64,000 nucleotides of DNA from Nostocoides sp. Its GTDB lineage: Bacteria; Actinomycetota; Actinomycetes; Actinomycetales; Dermatophilaceae. Positions 26,742 to 35,633 of the stretch are shown piece after piece. The DNA lies in the NCBI GenBank assembly GCA_016702415.1, contig JADJEA010000001.1:105001-169000 (forward strand), written 5' to 3'. The notes under the pieces are model-generated. The model was not told the DNA's origin. It ran no database searches and saw only the letters and a list, made by a program, of their open reading frames with translations. Each line of letters begins with the position of its first letter. The stretch's first letter is position 1. The translations under genes and the position numbers were made by a program.

Positions 26742-27938
26742 GTGGGGTGGGTGCAGCGCGTGGAGCAGCGGCTCGAGCGCACCATCAACGGTGCCTTCGC
26801 GAAGGCATTCCGCGCCGAGGTGCAGCCCGTCGAGATCGCCGGTGCCGTCCGCCGGGCGATGGACGAGGGGGCCCAGACGCTCGCCCCGGGCCGCACGCTC
26901 GTCCCGAGCCGCTACACCGTCGAGCTCTCGCCGAGCGACTACGACCGGCTGGCGGCCTATGAGGCGGAACTGCGCGACGAGTTGCTCGCCGCCGCACAGG
27001 AGCACGCCGAAAGCCAGCGGTATCAGGCGCATGGTCCCTTCGAGATGCGCCTGACCAAGGGCGGCGATCTCGAAACGGGCCTCTTCCGCATCCATCCCGC
27101 CGAGCCCGACCGGGCCGGCGGGGGGGCGGCACGGCATACGGCATCGGGGCGGAACGCCGGTGTCTCCGCGGGGTCCGCCGGCGCGCGGCCCGCTGCGCAG
27201 GTGAGCGATCCGCGGCCGACACCCTCGTCCCCGCCTGCCTACGCCCCCGCACCTCCGGTTTCGCCGACCCACGCCCCGGCAGCTCACGCCTCGTCGCCCT
27301 ACGCCCCCACTCCCCAGAACCCCACTCCCCAGAACCCCACTCCCCAGAACTCCACTCCTCGGGGCCCCAGTCCTCAGGCCCCCACTCCTCAGTCCCACGC
27401 GGCCCACGCCCCCACGCCCCAGGTCGCCGACCACCCCGGCCCACGCCCCGCCCCCGGCGCCACGACGGCGAGGCGGCCGGCCGCACCCGGGGAGGTCTTC
27501 GACTGGGCCCAGGACGGTCCCCACGCTCCGGCCGCACCCGCACACCCCGCACACCCGGCACCCACGCCCCTAGCACCCACGCACCCGGCACCCGCGCGGC
27601 GGGCTCAGGACCCGGCGCCGCTCACCACCCAGGGCCGCGCCTTGGACCGGCCGTGGCTCGAGATCGGCGGCGACCGGTACCCGCTCGTCCACGCCCTCAC
27701 CGTCCTCGGCCGCGAGACCGACGCGCAGATCCTCGTCGCGGACGCCAATGTGAGCCGGCGGCACTGCGAGGTCCGGGTGACCAGCGACGGCCCGCACCTG
27801 GTGGCCAATATCCGCGACCTCGACTCCCTCAACGGGACCTGGGTCAACGGCGAGCGGATCACCAGCGCGCGGCTCGGGGCCGGCGACCGTATCCGCATCG
27901 GCCAGACCGACGTGGTCTTCCACGCCGGACGGAAGTGA
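26742..27938 (+). CDS. fhaA: FhaA: DUF3662 and FHA domain protein
   Basis: 398 residues from GTG 26742, chosen because GGAAGGA (26727-26733) is well spaced from it; an ATG at 26733 overlaps that site. DUF3662 domain at ~1-125 ('VEQRLERTINGAFAKAFRAE', given in part; 'VQPVEIAGAVRRAMDEG'). A long Pro/Ala/Ser linker includes TPQNP units coded by 15-bp repeats. The C-terminal FHA domain (~300-398) has 'VLGRETDAQILVAD', 'VSRRHCEV', 'DLDSLNGTWVNGERI'. FhaA binds phosphothreonine targets of PknB and links kinase signalling to peptidoglycan and cell-envelope synthesis. First gene of the operon. Confidence 0.93.
   Translation: MGWVQRVEQRLERTINGAFAKAFRAEVQPVEIAGAVRRAMDEGAQTLAPGRTLVPSRYTVELSPSDYDRLAAYEAELRDELLAAAQEHAESQRYQAHGPFEMRLTKGGDLETGLFRIHPAEPDRAGGGAARHTASGRNAGVSAGSAGARPAAQVSDPRPTPSSPPAYAPAPPVSPTHAPAAHASSPYAPTPQNPTPQNPTPQNSTPRGPSPQAPTPQSHAAHAPTPQVADHPGPRPAPGATTARRPAAPGEVFDWAQDGPHAPAAPAHPAHPAPTPLAPTHPAPARRAQDPAPLTTQGRALDRPWLEIGGDRYPLVHALTVLGRETDAQILVADANVSRRHCEVRVTSDGPHLVANIRDLDSLNGTWVNGERITSARLGAGDRIRIGQTDVVFHAGRK
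27307..27396 (+). repeat. 15-bp tandem repeat in the fhaA linker
   Basis: Three perfect copies of cccactccccagaac from 27307 and three diverged copies to 27396, coding Thr-Pro-Gln-Asn-Pro type units between DUF3662 and FHA domains. Confidence 0.9.
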
Positions 27939-27948
27939 TTCGCGCCCG

Positions 27949-28449
27949 ATGAGCGAACTCACCCTGACCATCCTGCGGCTGGGACTGCTGATCCTCCTGT
28001 GGCTCTTCGTCTTCAGCCTCGCCGGGGTGCTGCGCGGCGACCTTTACGGCACCCGGGTCGTCAACCGGATCACGACCCGCACGAGTGGGCCCGCGGGGCC
28101 ACCGCCGGTGGATACGACCGTCCGGCGCCAACGCCGCTCCGAACGCAGCGCCTCGAGCCTGCCCCGCAATCTCGTCGTCACCTCCGGAGCGCTCGAGGGC
28201 ACCCGGATTCCCTTGGGAGACAGCGATATCCTCATTGGCCGCAATCCCGAATGCCTCCTCGTCCTCGACGACGACTTCGCCTCCGGCCGGCATGCCGCGC
28301 TGGTGCGGACCGCCGACGGGTGGGGCGTGGAGGACCTCGGCTCGACCAATGGGACCTTCGTCGACGGCCAGCGCGTCGAGGAGTTGACCGGGATCGCTCC
28401 GGGCAACGAGATCCGCATCGGCCGCACGACCATCGAACTGCAGAAGTGA
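27949..28449 (+). CDS. fhaB: FhaB/FipA: membrane-anchored FHA domain protein
   Basis: 166 residues. One N-terminal TM helix ('LGLLILLWLFVFSLAGVL') and a C-terminal FHA domain with 'LIGRNPECLLVLDDDFAS', 'GRHAALVR' and 'DLGSTNGTFVDGQRV'. In mycobacteria this protein (FhaB, FipA) reads kinase phosphorylation and interacts with FtsZ and the division machinery. 10 bp after fhaA and 3 bp before pstP, so co-transcribed. Confidence 0.93.
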   Translation: MSELTLTILRLGLLILLWLFVFSLAGVLRGDLYGTRVVNRITTRTSGPAGPPPVDTTVRRQRRSERSASSLPRNLVVTSGALEGTRIPLGDSDILIGRNPECLLVLDDDFASGRHAALVRTADGWGVEDLGSTNGTFVDGQRVEELTGIAPGNEIRIGRTTIELQK

Positions 28450-28452
28450 CTC

Positions 28453-29928
28453 GTGCCCATCGACTTCCGCTATGCCGCCCGGTCCGATGTGGGTCTGGTC
28501 CGCGCCGAGAACCAGGACTCGGGGTATGCCGGACCCCACCTCCTCGTCGTCGCCGACGGGATGGGCGGCCACGCGGGCGGCGATATCGCCAGCTCGACGG
28601 TCATCGGGCACCTGGTCCAGCTCGACGACGACGCGCCTGGCGGCGGTGACTCCGCCGACGAACTCGCCGCCGCGATCGCGACCGCCAACCGCGAACTCGG
28701 CCGGATCATCGGTGAGCGCCCCGAACTGACCGGCATGGGCACGACCGTGACCGCCCTCCTGCGCTCGCGCAACAAGCTTCTCGTCGCCCACATCGGCGAT
28801 TCGCGCGCCTATCTCTGGCGCGACGGCGTTCTCGGCCGGATGACGACCGACCACTCGTTCGTCCAAACCCTCATCGACCAGGGCCGGATCACCCCCGAGC
28901 AGGCGAGCACCCACCCGCAACGGTCGCTCGTCACCCGCGTCCTGACCGGGGCACCACGCGATGTGCCCGACGTCGGCGCCCGGGAGGCAATAGCCGGCGA
29001 CCGCTATCTCGTCTGCTCGGACGGGCTCTCGGGCTTCGTCGCGGACGACACGATCGCGGAGATCCTCGCGACCGGGACCCCGGATCAGGCGGCCGACACC
29101 CTCGTCGAGCTCGCCCTCCGCGCCGGGGCCCCCGACAATGTCACCCTCATCGTCGCCGATGTCGTCGACTCCACCAGCGGCGACCTGCCGTCCGTTTCCC
29201 CCCAGATCGTCGGGGCAGCCAGGCTGAGCCCGGCCGGGACCCGCGCGCTGCGCGAGACGCCGGCCGCCAAGGCCGCGGCCCTCTCGCGTGCGCTGGGACT
29301 GGACGAGGAGCGCGAGTCCGTCGAGAAGCTCGCCCTCGCCGAGGAGAAGCCGAGCACCCGCCGCGGACGAGTGCTCAAGTTCCTGGCCGCGCTCGCCGCC
29401 CTCGCGGTCGTCGTCGCCGGGGGGTCGTATGCCGCATACGCCTGGTCCCAGCGCCAGTTCTTCGTCGGCGCCTCGGCGGGCAAGGTGACGATCTTCCGCG
29501 GCGTCGCCGACAACCTCGGCCCGATCACCCTGTCGACCCCGGTCACGGTCACCGACATCGCCGTGGCCGACCTGCCCGAGACCTACCAGACGATCGTGGA
29601 GAACCGTGTCACCGCCGCCGATCGGGCCGACGCGGACGCGCGGGTGGCCGATCTGCGTGCTCAGGCGCAGGCGTGCATCAAGGCCCGGGCCCGCAACCAG
29701 GCGTGCGGGTCGGGAGGCACGGCATACCCCTCCTCGGGGTCGACCACAGCCAGGTCGACCACCGCCAGGTCGACCACCGCCACGTCGACCACCGCCACGT
29801 CCCCCACCGCCACGTCAACGAGCCCGTCCGCGACCACGGCGTCCTCGTCGTCGGCGACGCACTCCTCCGCGGCGCACTCCTCAGGGTCGGCCAGTCACAG
29901 CTCGAGTGCCAGCGGGACCAGCCGATGA
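28453..29928 (+). CDS. pstP: PstP: PP2C-type Ser/Thr protein phosphatase
   Basis: 491 residues from GTG 28453. PP2C motifs in order: 'SDVGLVRAENQDS', 'VVADGMGGHAGGDIAS', 'HIGDSRAYLWR', 'HSFVQTLIDQGRIT', 'CSDGLSGFV' and 'GAPDNVTLIVADV', with the metal-binding Asp residues intact. One TM helix at ~310-332 and an extracytoplasmic C-terminal domain. The tail is a Ser/Thr-rich low-complexity region coded by 15-bp repeats (29739-29813). It reverses PknB phosphorylation. Overlaps rodA by 4 bp. Confidence 0.95.
   Translation: MPIDFRYAARSDVGLVRAENQDSGYAGPHLLVVADGMGGHAGGDIASSTVIGHLVQLDDDAPGGGDSADELAAAIATANRELGRIIGERPELTGMGTTVTALLRSRNKLLVAHIGDSRAYLWRDGVLGRMTTDHSFVQTLIDQGRITPEQASTHPQRSLVTRVLTGAPRDVPDVGAREAIAGDRYLVCSDGLSGFVADDTIAEILATGTPDQAADTLVELALRAGAPDNVTLIVADVVDSTSGDLPSVSPQIVGAARLSPAGTRALRETPAAKAAALSRALGLDEERESVEKLALAEEKPSTRRGRVLKFLAALAALAVVVAGGSYAAYAWSQRQFFVGASAGKVTIFRGVADNLGPITLSTPVTVTDIAVADLPETYQTIVENRVTAADRADADARVADLRAQAQACIKARARNQACGSGGTAYPSSGSTTARSTTARSTTATSTTATSPTATSTSPSATTASSSSATHSSAAHSSGSASHSSSASGTSR
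29739..29813 (+). repeat. 15-bp tandem repeat in the pstP tail
   Basis: Five 15-bp units of gtcgaccaccgccag with small variations (29739, 29754, 29769, 29784, 29799), coding Ser-Thr-Thr-Ala-Arg/Thr type units outside the membrane. Confidence 0.9.
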
Positions 29929-31292
29929 GCGCGATCACCTCGCTGCGGCCGCGCCGCGGGCGCAATGTCGAACTCCTCCTGCTGATCTTCGCCGTCGGCA
30001 TCGTCACCCTTGCCTATGTCACCGTCGAGGGCGCGACCAAGGGCACCGTTCCCCCCGGCCTGCTGAGCCAGGCCGGCGGCCTGCTCGCCATCGCCGTCGC
30101 GTTCCACGTCGTCCTGCGCCTGCGGGCGTCGTATGCCGATCCCCTCCTCCTCCCGATCGCCACCCTCCTCAACGGGCTGGGTTTGGTCATGATCCACCGG
30201 CTCGACATCGCCGCGGGGCACGATGTGAGCAAGGGAGCCGCGCTCAAGCAGTTGATCTGGAGCGGCCTGGCCGTCCTCATCGCCGTCGCGATCCTCCTGT
30301 GGCTGCGCGATCACCGGATGCTGCGGCGCTACACCTACCTCAGCGGGGCGCTCGGGATCGTCCTGCTCCTGCTGCCGCGCCTGCCGGTCATCGGCCGGGA
30401 GGTCAACGGGGCCCGGATCTGGATCGGCATCGGACCGTTCTCCTTCCAGCCGGGCGAGGTCGCCAAGCTCCTCCTCGCGGTCTTCTTCGCCGGCTATCTC
30501 GTGCGGACGCGGGACGTCCTGTCGATCGCCGGCAAGAAGGTCCTCGGGTTCACCTTCCCCCGGATGCGCGACCTCGGCCCGATCCTGCTGATGTGGCTGG
30601 TCAGCCTCGCCGTCCTGGCCTCCCAGAAGGATCTCGGGTCCGCCCTCCTCTTCTTCGGGTTGTTCGTCGCGATGCTCTATGTCGCCACCGAACGCACCTC
30701 GTGGATCGCCATCGGGTTGATCCTCGCCGGCTCGGGGGCGTATGCCGCCTACCACGTCTTCGCCCACGTCCAGACCCGCGTCGAGCTGTGGCTGCACGCC
30801 CTCTCCCCGACCGTGATGGACAACGTGTCCAATCAGCTCGGCAATGGCGTCATGGGCATGGCCGCGGGAGGCCTGGTCGGGACCGGCCTGGGCCAGGGCC
30901 GGCCCTATCTGACCCCCTTCGCCAGCTCCGACTTCATCATCAGCTCGTTCGGGGAGGAGATCGGGCTGTTCGGGCTGGTCGCGATCCTCGCTCTCTATGT
31001 CCTCCTGGTCGAGCGCGGCTTCCGCACCGCGATCGGGGTCCGCGACGGCTTCGGCAAGCTCATGGCCGCGGGGCTGGCCTTCTCGATGGCGCTGCAGTGT
31101 TTCGTCGTCGTCGGCGGCGTCACCCGGGTGATCCCGCTGACCGGCCTGACCATGCCGTTCCTCTCCCAGGGCGGGTCGAGCCTGCTGGCGAACTGGACCC
31201 TCGTCGCCCTCCTCCTGCGGATCAGCGACCAGGCCCGCCAACCGGTCGTGGACGAGCCGGTCGCGGCGCAGATCCCGGTGGTGGCCCGATGA
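29925..31292 (+). CDS. rodA: RodA/FtsW-type SEDS peptidoglycan glycosyltransferase
   Basis: 455 residues from ATG 29925. About twelve TM helices. SEDS signature segments: 'GARIWIGIGPFSFQPGEVAKL', here noted only by its 'FQPGE' core, the 'QKDLGSALLFF' catalytic Asp region, 'SFGEEIGLFG' and 'TGLTMPFLSQGGSSLLAN' near the end. It polymerises lipid II together with its cognate class B PBP, encoded by the next, overlapping gene. Position in the pknB operon identifies it as the RodA/FtsW2 paralogue. Confidence 0.94.
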   Translation: MSAITSLRPRRGRNVELLLLIFAVGIVTLAYVTVEGATKGTVPPGLLSQAGGLLAIAVAFHVVLRLRASYADPLLLPIATLLNGLGLVMIHRLDIAAGHDVSKGAALKQLIWSGLAVLIAVAILLWLRDHRMLRRYTYLSGALGIVLLLLPRLPVIGREVNGARIWIGIGPFSFQPGEVAKLLLAVFFAGYLVRTRDVLSIAGKKVLGFTFPRMRDLGPILLMWLVSLAVLASQKDLGSALLFFGLFVAMLYVATERTSWIAIGLILAGSGAYAAYHVFAHVQTRVELWLHALSPTVMDNVSNQLGNGVMGMAAGGLVGTGLGQGRPYLTPFASSDFIISSFGEEIGLFGLVAILALYVLLVERGFRTAIGVRDGFGKLMAAGLAFSMALQCFVVVGGVTRVIPLTGLTMPFLSQGGSSLLANWTLVALLLRISDQARQPVVDEPVAAQIPVVAR

Positions 31293-32746
31293 ACTCCCCG
31301 ATCCGGCGCCTCTCCCTGCTGGCCGCGCTCCTCTTCCTCTCCCTGCTCCTGTCGACGACGTGGATCCAGTTCGTCGATGCCAAGAGCATCAATGCCGTCC
31401 CCAACAACCGCCGCACCCAGCTGTTCAACTACACCCAACAGCGCGGGGCCATCCTCGTCGCCGGCGACACGATCGCCTCCTCCAAGCCCGCGGCCGACGA
31501 GTTCAAGTGGACGCGCGTCTATGCCGAGGGACCGCGCTATGCCCATGTGACCGGGTTCTTCTCCTTCTCGATCCCCCCCGACCGGGGTCTGGAGTATGCC
31601 GAGAACGACCTCCTCTCCGGTCGCAGCGACAAGCTCTTCTACCGCCGGGTCTCCGACCTGCTGACCGGGCGCCGCCCCGCCGGGGCCTCGCTCGAGCTGA
31701 CCATCAACCCCAAGGCGCAGGCGGCCGCCGACACCGCCCTCGGCAACCAGCGCGGGGCGGTCGTGGCGATCGACCCGAGCACGGGGGCGATCCTCGCGAT
31801 GGTGAGCCACCCGGCATACGACCCCAACGTCCTGACCCTCCACGACTCGGCGAAGCTCCAGGCGGCGTGGACAAAACTCACGACGGCCGACGGCGACCCA
31901 CTGATCAACCGGGCCATCTCGGGCAACCTCTACCCGCCGGGGTCGACCTTCAAGCTCATCACCGCCGCAGCGGCGCTGGAGTCGGGGGACTACACCAAGG
32001 ACAGCGTCATCCCCGGGCCGGCCGCGCTCGACCTGCCGGGGGTCAAGGACCCGCTGGCCAATCACGACCACCAGCCGTGCGGGCCGGACGACAAGACGAC
32101 TCTCGACCACGCGCTGACCATCTCGTGCAATACCGCGTTCGCCGCCCTCGGGATGAAGCTCGGCGCCGACGCCCTCCGCGCGCAGGCGGCGAAGTTCGGG
32201 TTCGGCCAGACCCTCCACATCCCGATGACGACCACCCCCAGCAGCGTGCCCGCGGAGCTCAACCCGCCGCAGACCGCGCAGTCGGCGATCGGGCAGTTCG
32301 AGGTCAAGGCCACGCCACTGCAAATGGCCATGGTCGCTGCGGCGATCGGCAACGAAGGGATTGTCATGCAGCCCTATCTCGTCGAACGGGTCGTCAGCAG
32401 CGACCTCAAGACGATCGAGACGGCCACCCACCACGAGCTCGGCACCGCGATCTCCCCCGGCAGCGCCGAGCAACTGACCCAGATGATGACCGACGTCGTC
32501 AGCTCCGGGACCGGGACCCCGGCCCAGATCACGGGCATTGCGGTGGCGGGCAAGACCGGGACGGCCCAGCATGGGGTCGGGGCCGCGCCGCACGCCTGGT
32601 TCACCGGATTCGCTCCCGCGGCCAGGCCCAGGGTGGCGGTGGCCGTGGTCGTCGAGGACGGCGGCCTCGCGGGCAGCGAGGCCGCGGGGGGCACGGTCGC
32701 CGGACCGATCGCCAAGGCCGTGATGGAGGCGGTGTTGAACTCATGA
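31289..32746 (+). CDS. pbpA: PbpA: class B penicillin-binding protein
   Basis: 485 residues from ATG 31289. An N-terminal TM anchor ('LSLLAALLFLSLLLSTTWI'), a dimerisation domain, and the transpeptidase domain with 'PPGSTFK' (SxxK, Ser near 218), 'SCN' (SxN) and 'KTGTAQ' (KTG, near 421). It cross-links peptidoglycan made by the adjacent SEDS enzyme. Overlaps both rodA and pknB by 4 bp. Confidence 0.94.
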   Translation: MNSPIRRLSLLAALLFLSLLLSTTWIQFVDAKSINAVPNNRRTQLFNYTQQRGAILVAGDTIASSKPAADEFKWTRVYAEGPRYAHVTGFFSFSIPPDRGLEYAENDLLSGRSDKLFYRRVSDLLTGRRPAGASLELTINPKAQAAADTALGNQRGAVVAIDPSTGAILAMVSHPAYDPNVLTLHDSAKLQAAWTKLTTADGDPLINRAISGNLYPPGSTFKLITAAAALESGDYTKDSVIPGPAALDLPGVKDPLANHDHQPCGPDDKTTLDHALTISCNTAFAALGMKLGADALRAQAAKFGFGQTLHIPMTTTPSSVPAELNPPQTAQSAIGQFEVKATPLQMAMVAAAIGNEGIVMQPYLVERVVSSDLKTIETATHHELGTAISPGSAEQLTQMMTDVVSSGTGTPAQITGIAVAGKTGTAQHGVGAAPHAWFTGFAPAARPRVAVAVVVEDGGLAGSEAAGGTVAGPIAKAVMEAVLNS

Positions 32747-34749
32747 CCACGGGGGTCCCGCAGTTGCTCGGCGGCCGGTACGAGATCGGCGAGCTCATCG
32801 GGCGCGGCGGTATGGCGGAGGTCCACCTCGGCTACGACACCCGCCTGGGCCGGGATGTCGCCATCAAGATCCTGCGCAGCGACCATCTGCGCGACGTCTC
32901 CTTCCTCGGCCGGTTCCGGCGGGAGGCCCAGTCGGTGGCCGGTCTGAGCCATCCGGCGATCGTCGCGGTCCGCGACTCCGGCGAGGAGCGGGTCCGTGAG
33001 AGCGGCGGCGCGAGCGTCGACATCCCCTACATCGTCATGGAGTATGTCGACGGGCGAACCCTCCGCGAGATCCTCACCGACCACGGGCCACTCACCCCGC
33101 ACGAGGCCGCCCGGATCACCGAAGGCATCCTCGGTGCCCTCGACTACAGCCACCGGATGAAGATGGTCCACCGCGACATCAAGCCGGCCAATGTCATGAT
33201 CGCCCGGGACGGATCGGTCAAGGTCATGGACTTCGGCATCGCCCGGGCGATCGCCGACACGCAGGCGACGATGACGCAGACGTCGTCGGTGATGGGGACC
33301 GCTCAGTACATCTCCCCCGAACAGGCCGAGGGCCAGCAGGTCGACTCCCGCTCCGACCTCTATTCGACCGGATGCCTGCTCTTCGAACTCCTCACCGGGC
33401 GCACGCCCTTCGTCGGGGAGCCGGTCTCCTTGACCTACCAGCATGTGACCAAGCCACCGCCGCTGCCGTCCTCGATCAACCCCGCCGTCCCGGACGATAT
33501 GGACGCGATCGTCCTGCACGCCCTCGCCAAGAACCGTGAGCTGCGCTATCAGGACGCCGAATCCTTCCGGGCCGACCTCCAGGCGGTCCGGCTGGGGCTG
33601 CCGGTCAGCGAGGCCGCGCGGCATACCCTCCAGGTGGCGGAGCACGGGGAGGCACCCCCGCCGCCCCCCACGCCGCCACCCGCCGCGGGGGGAGGCGAGC
33701 ACCATACGGCCTCCTGGGACATCCAGGATGCGTATGCCGCCCCCGAGCGCCGCTCCCGAAAGGGCCTGGCCGTCGTCGGGGTCCTCCTCGTCGCCGCGCT
33801 GGCTCTCCTCGGGATCGTCGGCAAGGCGTATCTGGACTCGCGGCCGACGACCGTCGAGGTCCCTGTCGTCCTCGACATGCCCTATGCCACGGCCAAGGCC
33901 AAGATCGAGTTGGCCGGCTTCGACGTCGCGCCGAACTACGAGGCGAGCCGGTCGATCGAACGCGATCACGTCATCAAGCAGGAGCCGGCCGGCAATACCT
34001 CTCAACGGCAAGGCTCGCTGGTCATCCTCACCGTCTCGACCGGACCGGCCCCGACCCATGTGCCGAACCTGGCTGGCAAAGGACTGACCGAGGCGCGCAA
34101 GCTGCTCGCCGATGTCGGTCTCGTCGCCGGCAAGGTCATCAAGATCGACTCGACCCAGCAGAAGTCCGGGCATGTCATCTCCACGACGCCGGCCGCCTTT
34201 GCCAATGTCTTCGAGGGCGACACCATCGACCTGACCGTCGCCAGTGGCTCGATCGACCTGCCCGATCTGGTGGGCAAGAGCGAGGACGAGGCGACCAACC
34301 TGCTGCGCCGGCTCGACCTGTCGGTGACCCGGACGACGGAGTTCAGCGACCAGCCCGAGGGCACCGTCATCCGCCAGGACCCGCCGCCGGGCAAGATCAG
34401 GGCACAGTCGACGGTCGCCCTCGTCATCGCCAAGGCGTGGCCGGTCACGACGACGACGACGATCACCACGACGCCGTCCAGCTCGAGTTCCTCGAGCTCC
34501 GAGTCGACCTCGAGCACCACGACGGACACGACGTCCACGTCGACGACCTCCCCGAGCACCCCGCCGCGGGTCAGTGGCACCGACCCGGGCTCCGCGTCGG
34601 TCCTCCGCTCGGGAATCTCGCCATCGCCGGCCGCGAGCCACCTGGACCCGCGTCCGGTTGTCGTCGGCGCGGCGGCGGGCGCTTTGGGGGTCACGGCGGT
34701 CGGGCTGTGGCCGATCGAACGTCGCCGGCGCCGCCGACGCCGCCACTGA
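32743..34749 (+). CDS. pknB: PknB: Ser/Thr protein kinase with three PASTA domains
   Basis: 668 residues from ATG 32743. Kinase domain: 'GELIGRGGMAEVHLGYD' (glycine loop), 'VAIKIL' Lys, 'VHRDIKPANV' catalytic loop, 'DFGIARA' and 'GTAQYISPEQA'. TM helix at ~342-364, then three PASTA repeats ('VPNLAGKGLTEARKLLADV', 'LPDLVGKSEDEATNLL'), then a Thr/Ser-rich linker. Unusually the C terminus ends with a second hydrophobic stretch ('PVVVGAAAGALGVTAVGLW') and an Arg cluster, which could re-enter the membrane. No pknA gene lies beside it. Confidence 0.95.
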   Translation: MTTGVPQLLGGRYEIGELIGRGGMAEVHLGYDTRLGRDVAIKILRSDHLRDVSFLGRFRREAQSVAGLSHPAIVAVRDSGEERVRESGGASVDIPYIVMEYVDGRTLREILTDHGPLTPHEAARITEGILGALDYSHRMKMVHRDIKPANVMIARDGSVKVMDFGIARAIADTQATMTQTSSVMGTAQYISPEQAEGQQVDSRSDLYSTGCLLFELLTGRTPFVGEPVSLTYQHVTKPPPLPSSINPAVPDDMDAIVLHALAKNRELRYQDAESFRADLQAVRLGLPVSEAARHTLQVAEHGEAPPPPPTPPPAAGGGEHHTASWDIQDAYAAPERRSRKGLAVVGVLLVAALALLGIVGKAYLDSRPTTVEVPVVLDMPYATAKAKIELAGFDVAPNYEASRSIERDHVIKQEPAGNTSQRQGSLVILTVSTGPAPTHVPNLAGKGLTEARKLLADVGLVAGKVIKIDSTQQKSGHVISTTPAAFANVFEGDTIDLTVASGSIDLPDLVGKSEDEATNLLRRLDLSVTRTTEFSDQPEGTVIRQDPPPGKIRAQSTVALVIAKAWPVTTTTTITTTPSSSSSSSSESTSSTTTDTTSTSTTSPSTPPRVSGTDPGSASVLRSGISPSPAASHLDPRPVVVGAAAGALGVTAVGLWPIERRRRRRRRH

Positions 34750-34777
34750 TCCCGACCGGCAGCGCCGGTCGGTGGAA

Positions 34778-34848
34778 CCCACGGACCCCTGGTTGGCGCG
34801 GTCGGCGGACCCACGGACCCCCGGTTGGCGCGGTCGGCGGACCCACGG
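34778..34848. repeat. 32-bp tandem repeat, about 2.2 copies
   Basis: Units 34778-34809 and 34810-34841 differ at one base, followed by 7 bases of a third. They lie in the 227-bp gap between pknB and pabA, where no gene is seen. Confidence 0.85.
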
Positions 34849-34976
34849 CTACACCAATCGGTATGCCGCGCCCCCACCCCAGCGCATCGGCGCACGTCAG
34901 TGGCCCGACGCCCAGGTACCCGGCGGCGAAGGTGTAGCCGGGGGTCCGGGGGGCGCGGTCGGCATACGATCTGGCG

Positions 34977-35633
34977 GTGGCTCGAATCCTCGTCGTCGAC
35001 AACCACGACAGCTTCGTGTTCACGATCGTCGGCTACCTCCACCAGCTGGGGGCGACCACCCGGGTCGTCCGCAATGACGCCGTCAGCCCGGGCGATGGCG
35101 CCGACTTCGACGGCGTCCTCGTCTCTCCCGGTCCGGGCTCGCCCGAGGAGGCCGGCGTCTCGATGGCGATGATCGCCGCGTGCGCCGAGCGCGCCCAGCC
35201 GATGCTCGGCGTCTGCCTCGGCCATCAGGCCCTCGGGGTCGTCTTCGGCGCGACGGTCGGCCGGGCGCCGGAGTTGCTCCACGGGCGGACGTCGCTGATC
35301 CATCACGACGCAACCGGCGTGCTCGCGGGGCTGCCGAGCCCCTTCACGGCGACCCGCTACCACTCGTTGACGATCGAGCCGGCGACCGTGCCGGCGGACC
35401 TGGTCGTCAATGGCGAGACCCGGTCGGGGATCGTCATGGCCGTCCGGCACCGTGATCTGCCGCTGCACGGCGTCCAGTTCCACCCCGAAAGTGTCCTGAC
35501 CCAGGGGGGCCACCGGCTCCTGGCCAACTGGCTGGCCCTCTGCGGAGATTCCGGTGCGATCGCCGCCTCGGTGGGGCTGAGCCCCTTGGTCCGCGATGCC
35601 GGCGAGGTCGCGCGCATGGTGGCGACCGGGTGA
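34977..35633 (+). CDS. pabA: Glutamine amidotransferase component of aminodeoxychorismate/anthranilate synthase
   Basis: 218 residues from GTG 34977. Class I amidotransferase: 'NHDSFVFTIVGYLHQLG', oxyanion 'VSPGPGSPEEAG', nucleophile 'GVCLGHQALG' (Cys near 81) and 'GVQFHPESVLTQGG' with catalytic His-x-Glu. It supplies ammonia for 4-amino-4-deoxychorismate (folate) or anthranilate (tryptophan) synthesis. The same gene (trpG/pabA) follows the pknB operon in mycobacteria, supporting conserved synteny. No chorismate-binding partner is in the window. Confidence 0.9.
   Translation: MARILVVDNHDSFVFTIVGYLHQLGATTRVVRNDAVSPGDGADFDGVLVSPGPGSPEEAGVSMAMIAACAERAQPMLGVCLGHQALGVVFGATVGRAPELLHGRTSLIHHDATGVLAGLPSPFTATRYHSLTIEPATVPADLVVNGETRSGIVMAVRHRDLPLHGVQFHPESVLTQGGHRLLANWLALCGDSGAIAASVGLSPLVRDAGEVARMVATG

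Noticed and set aside
32374..34782. 802-codon minus-strand open frame opposite pknB
   Set aside because: Low-complexity Arg/Gly/Asp translation with no motif, fully covered by pknB and the end of pbpA on the plus strand.
34778..34848. Possible CRISPR array
   Set aside because: The 32-bp units are directly contiguous with no spacers, only 2.2 copies, and no cas gene is in the window.
34977..35633. Assignment strictly as anthranilate synthase component TrpG
   Set aside because: No trpE or pabB partner is adjacent, and the family is often bifunctional, so a tryptophan-only role is not supported.
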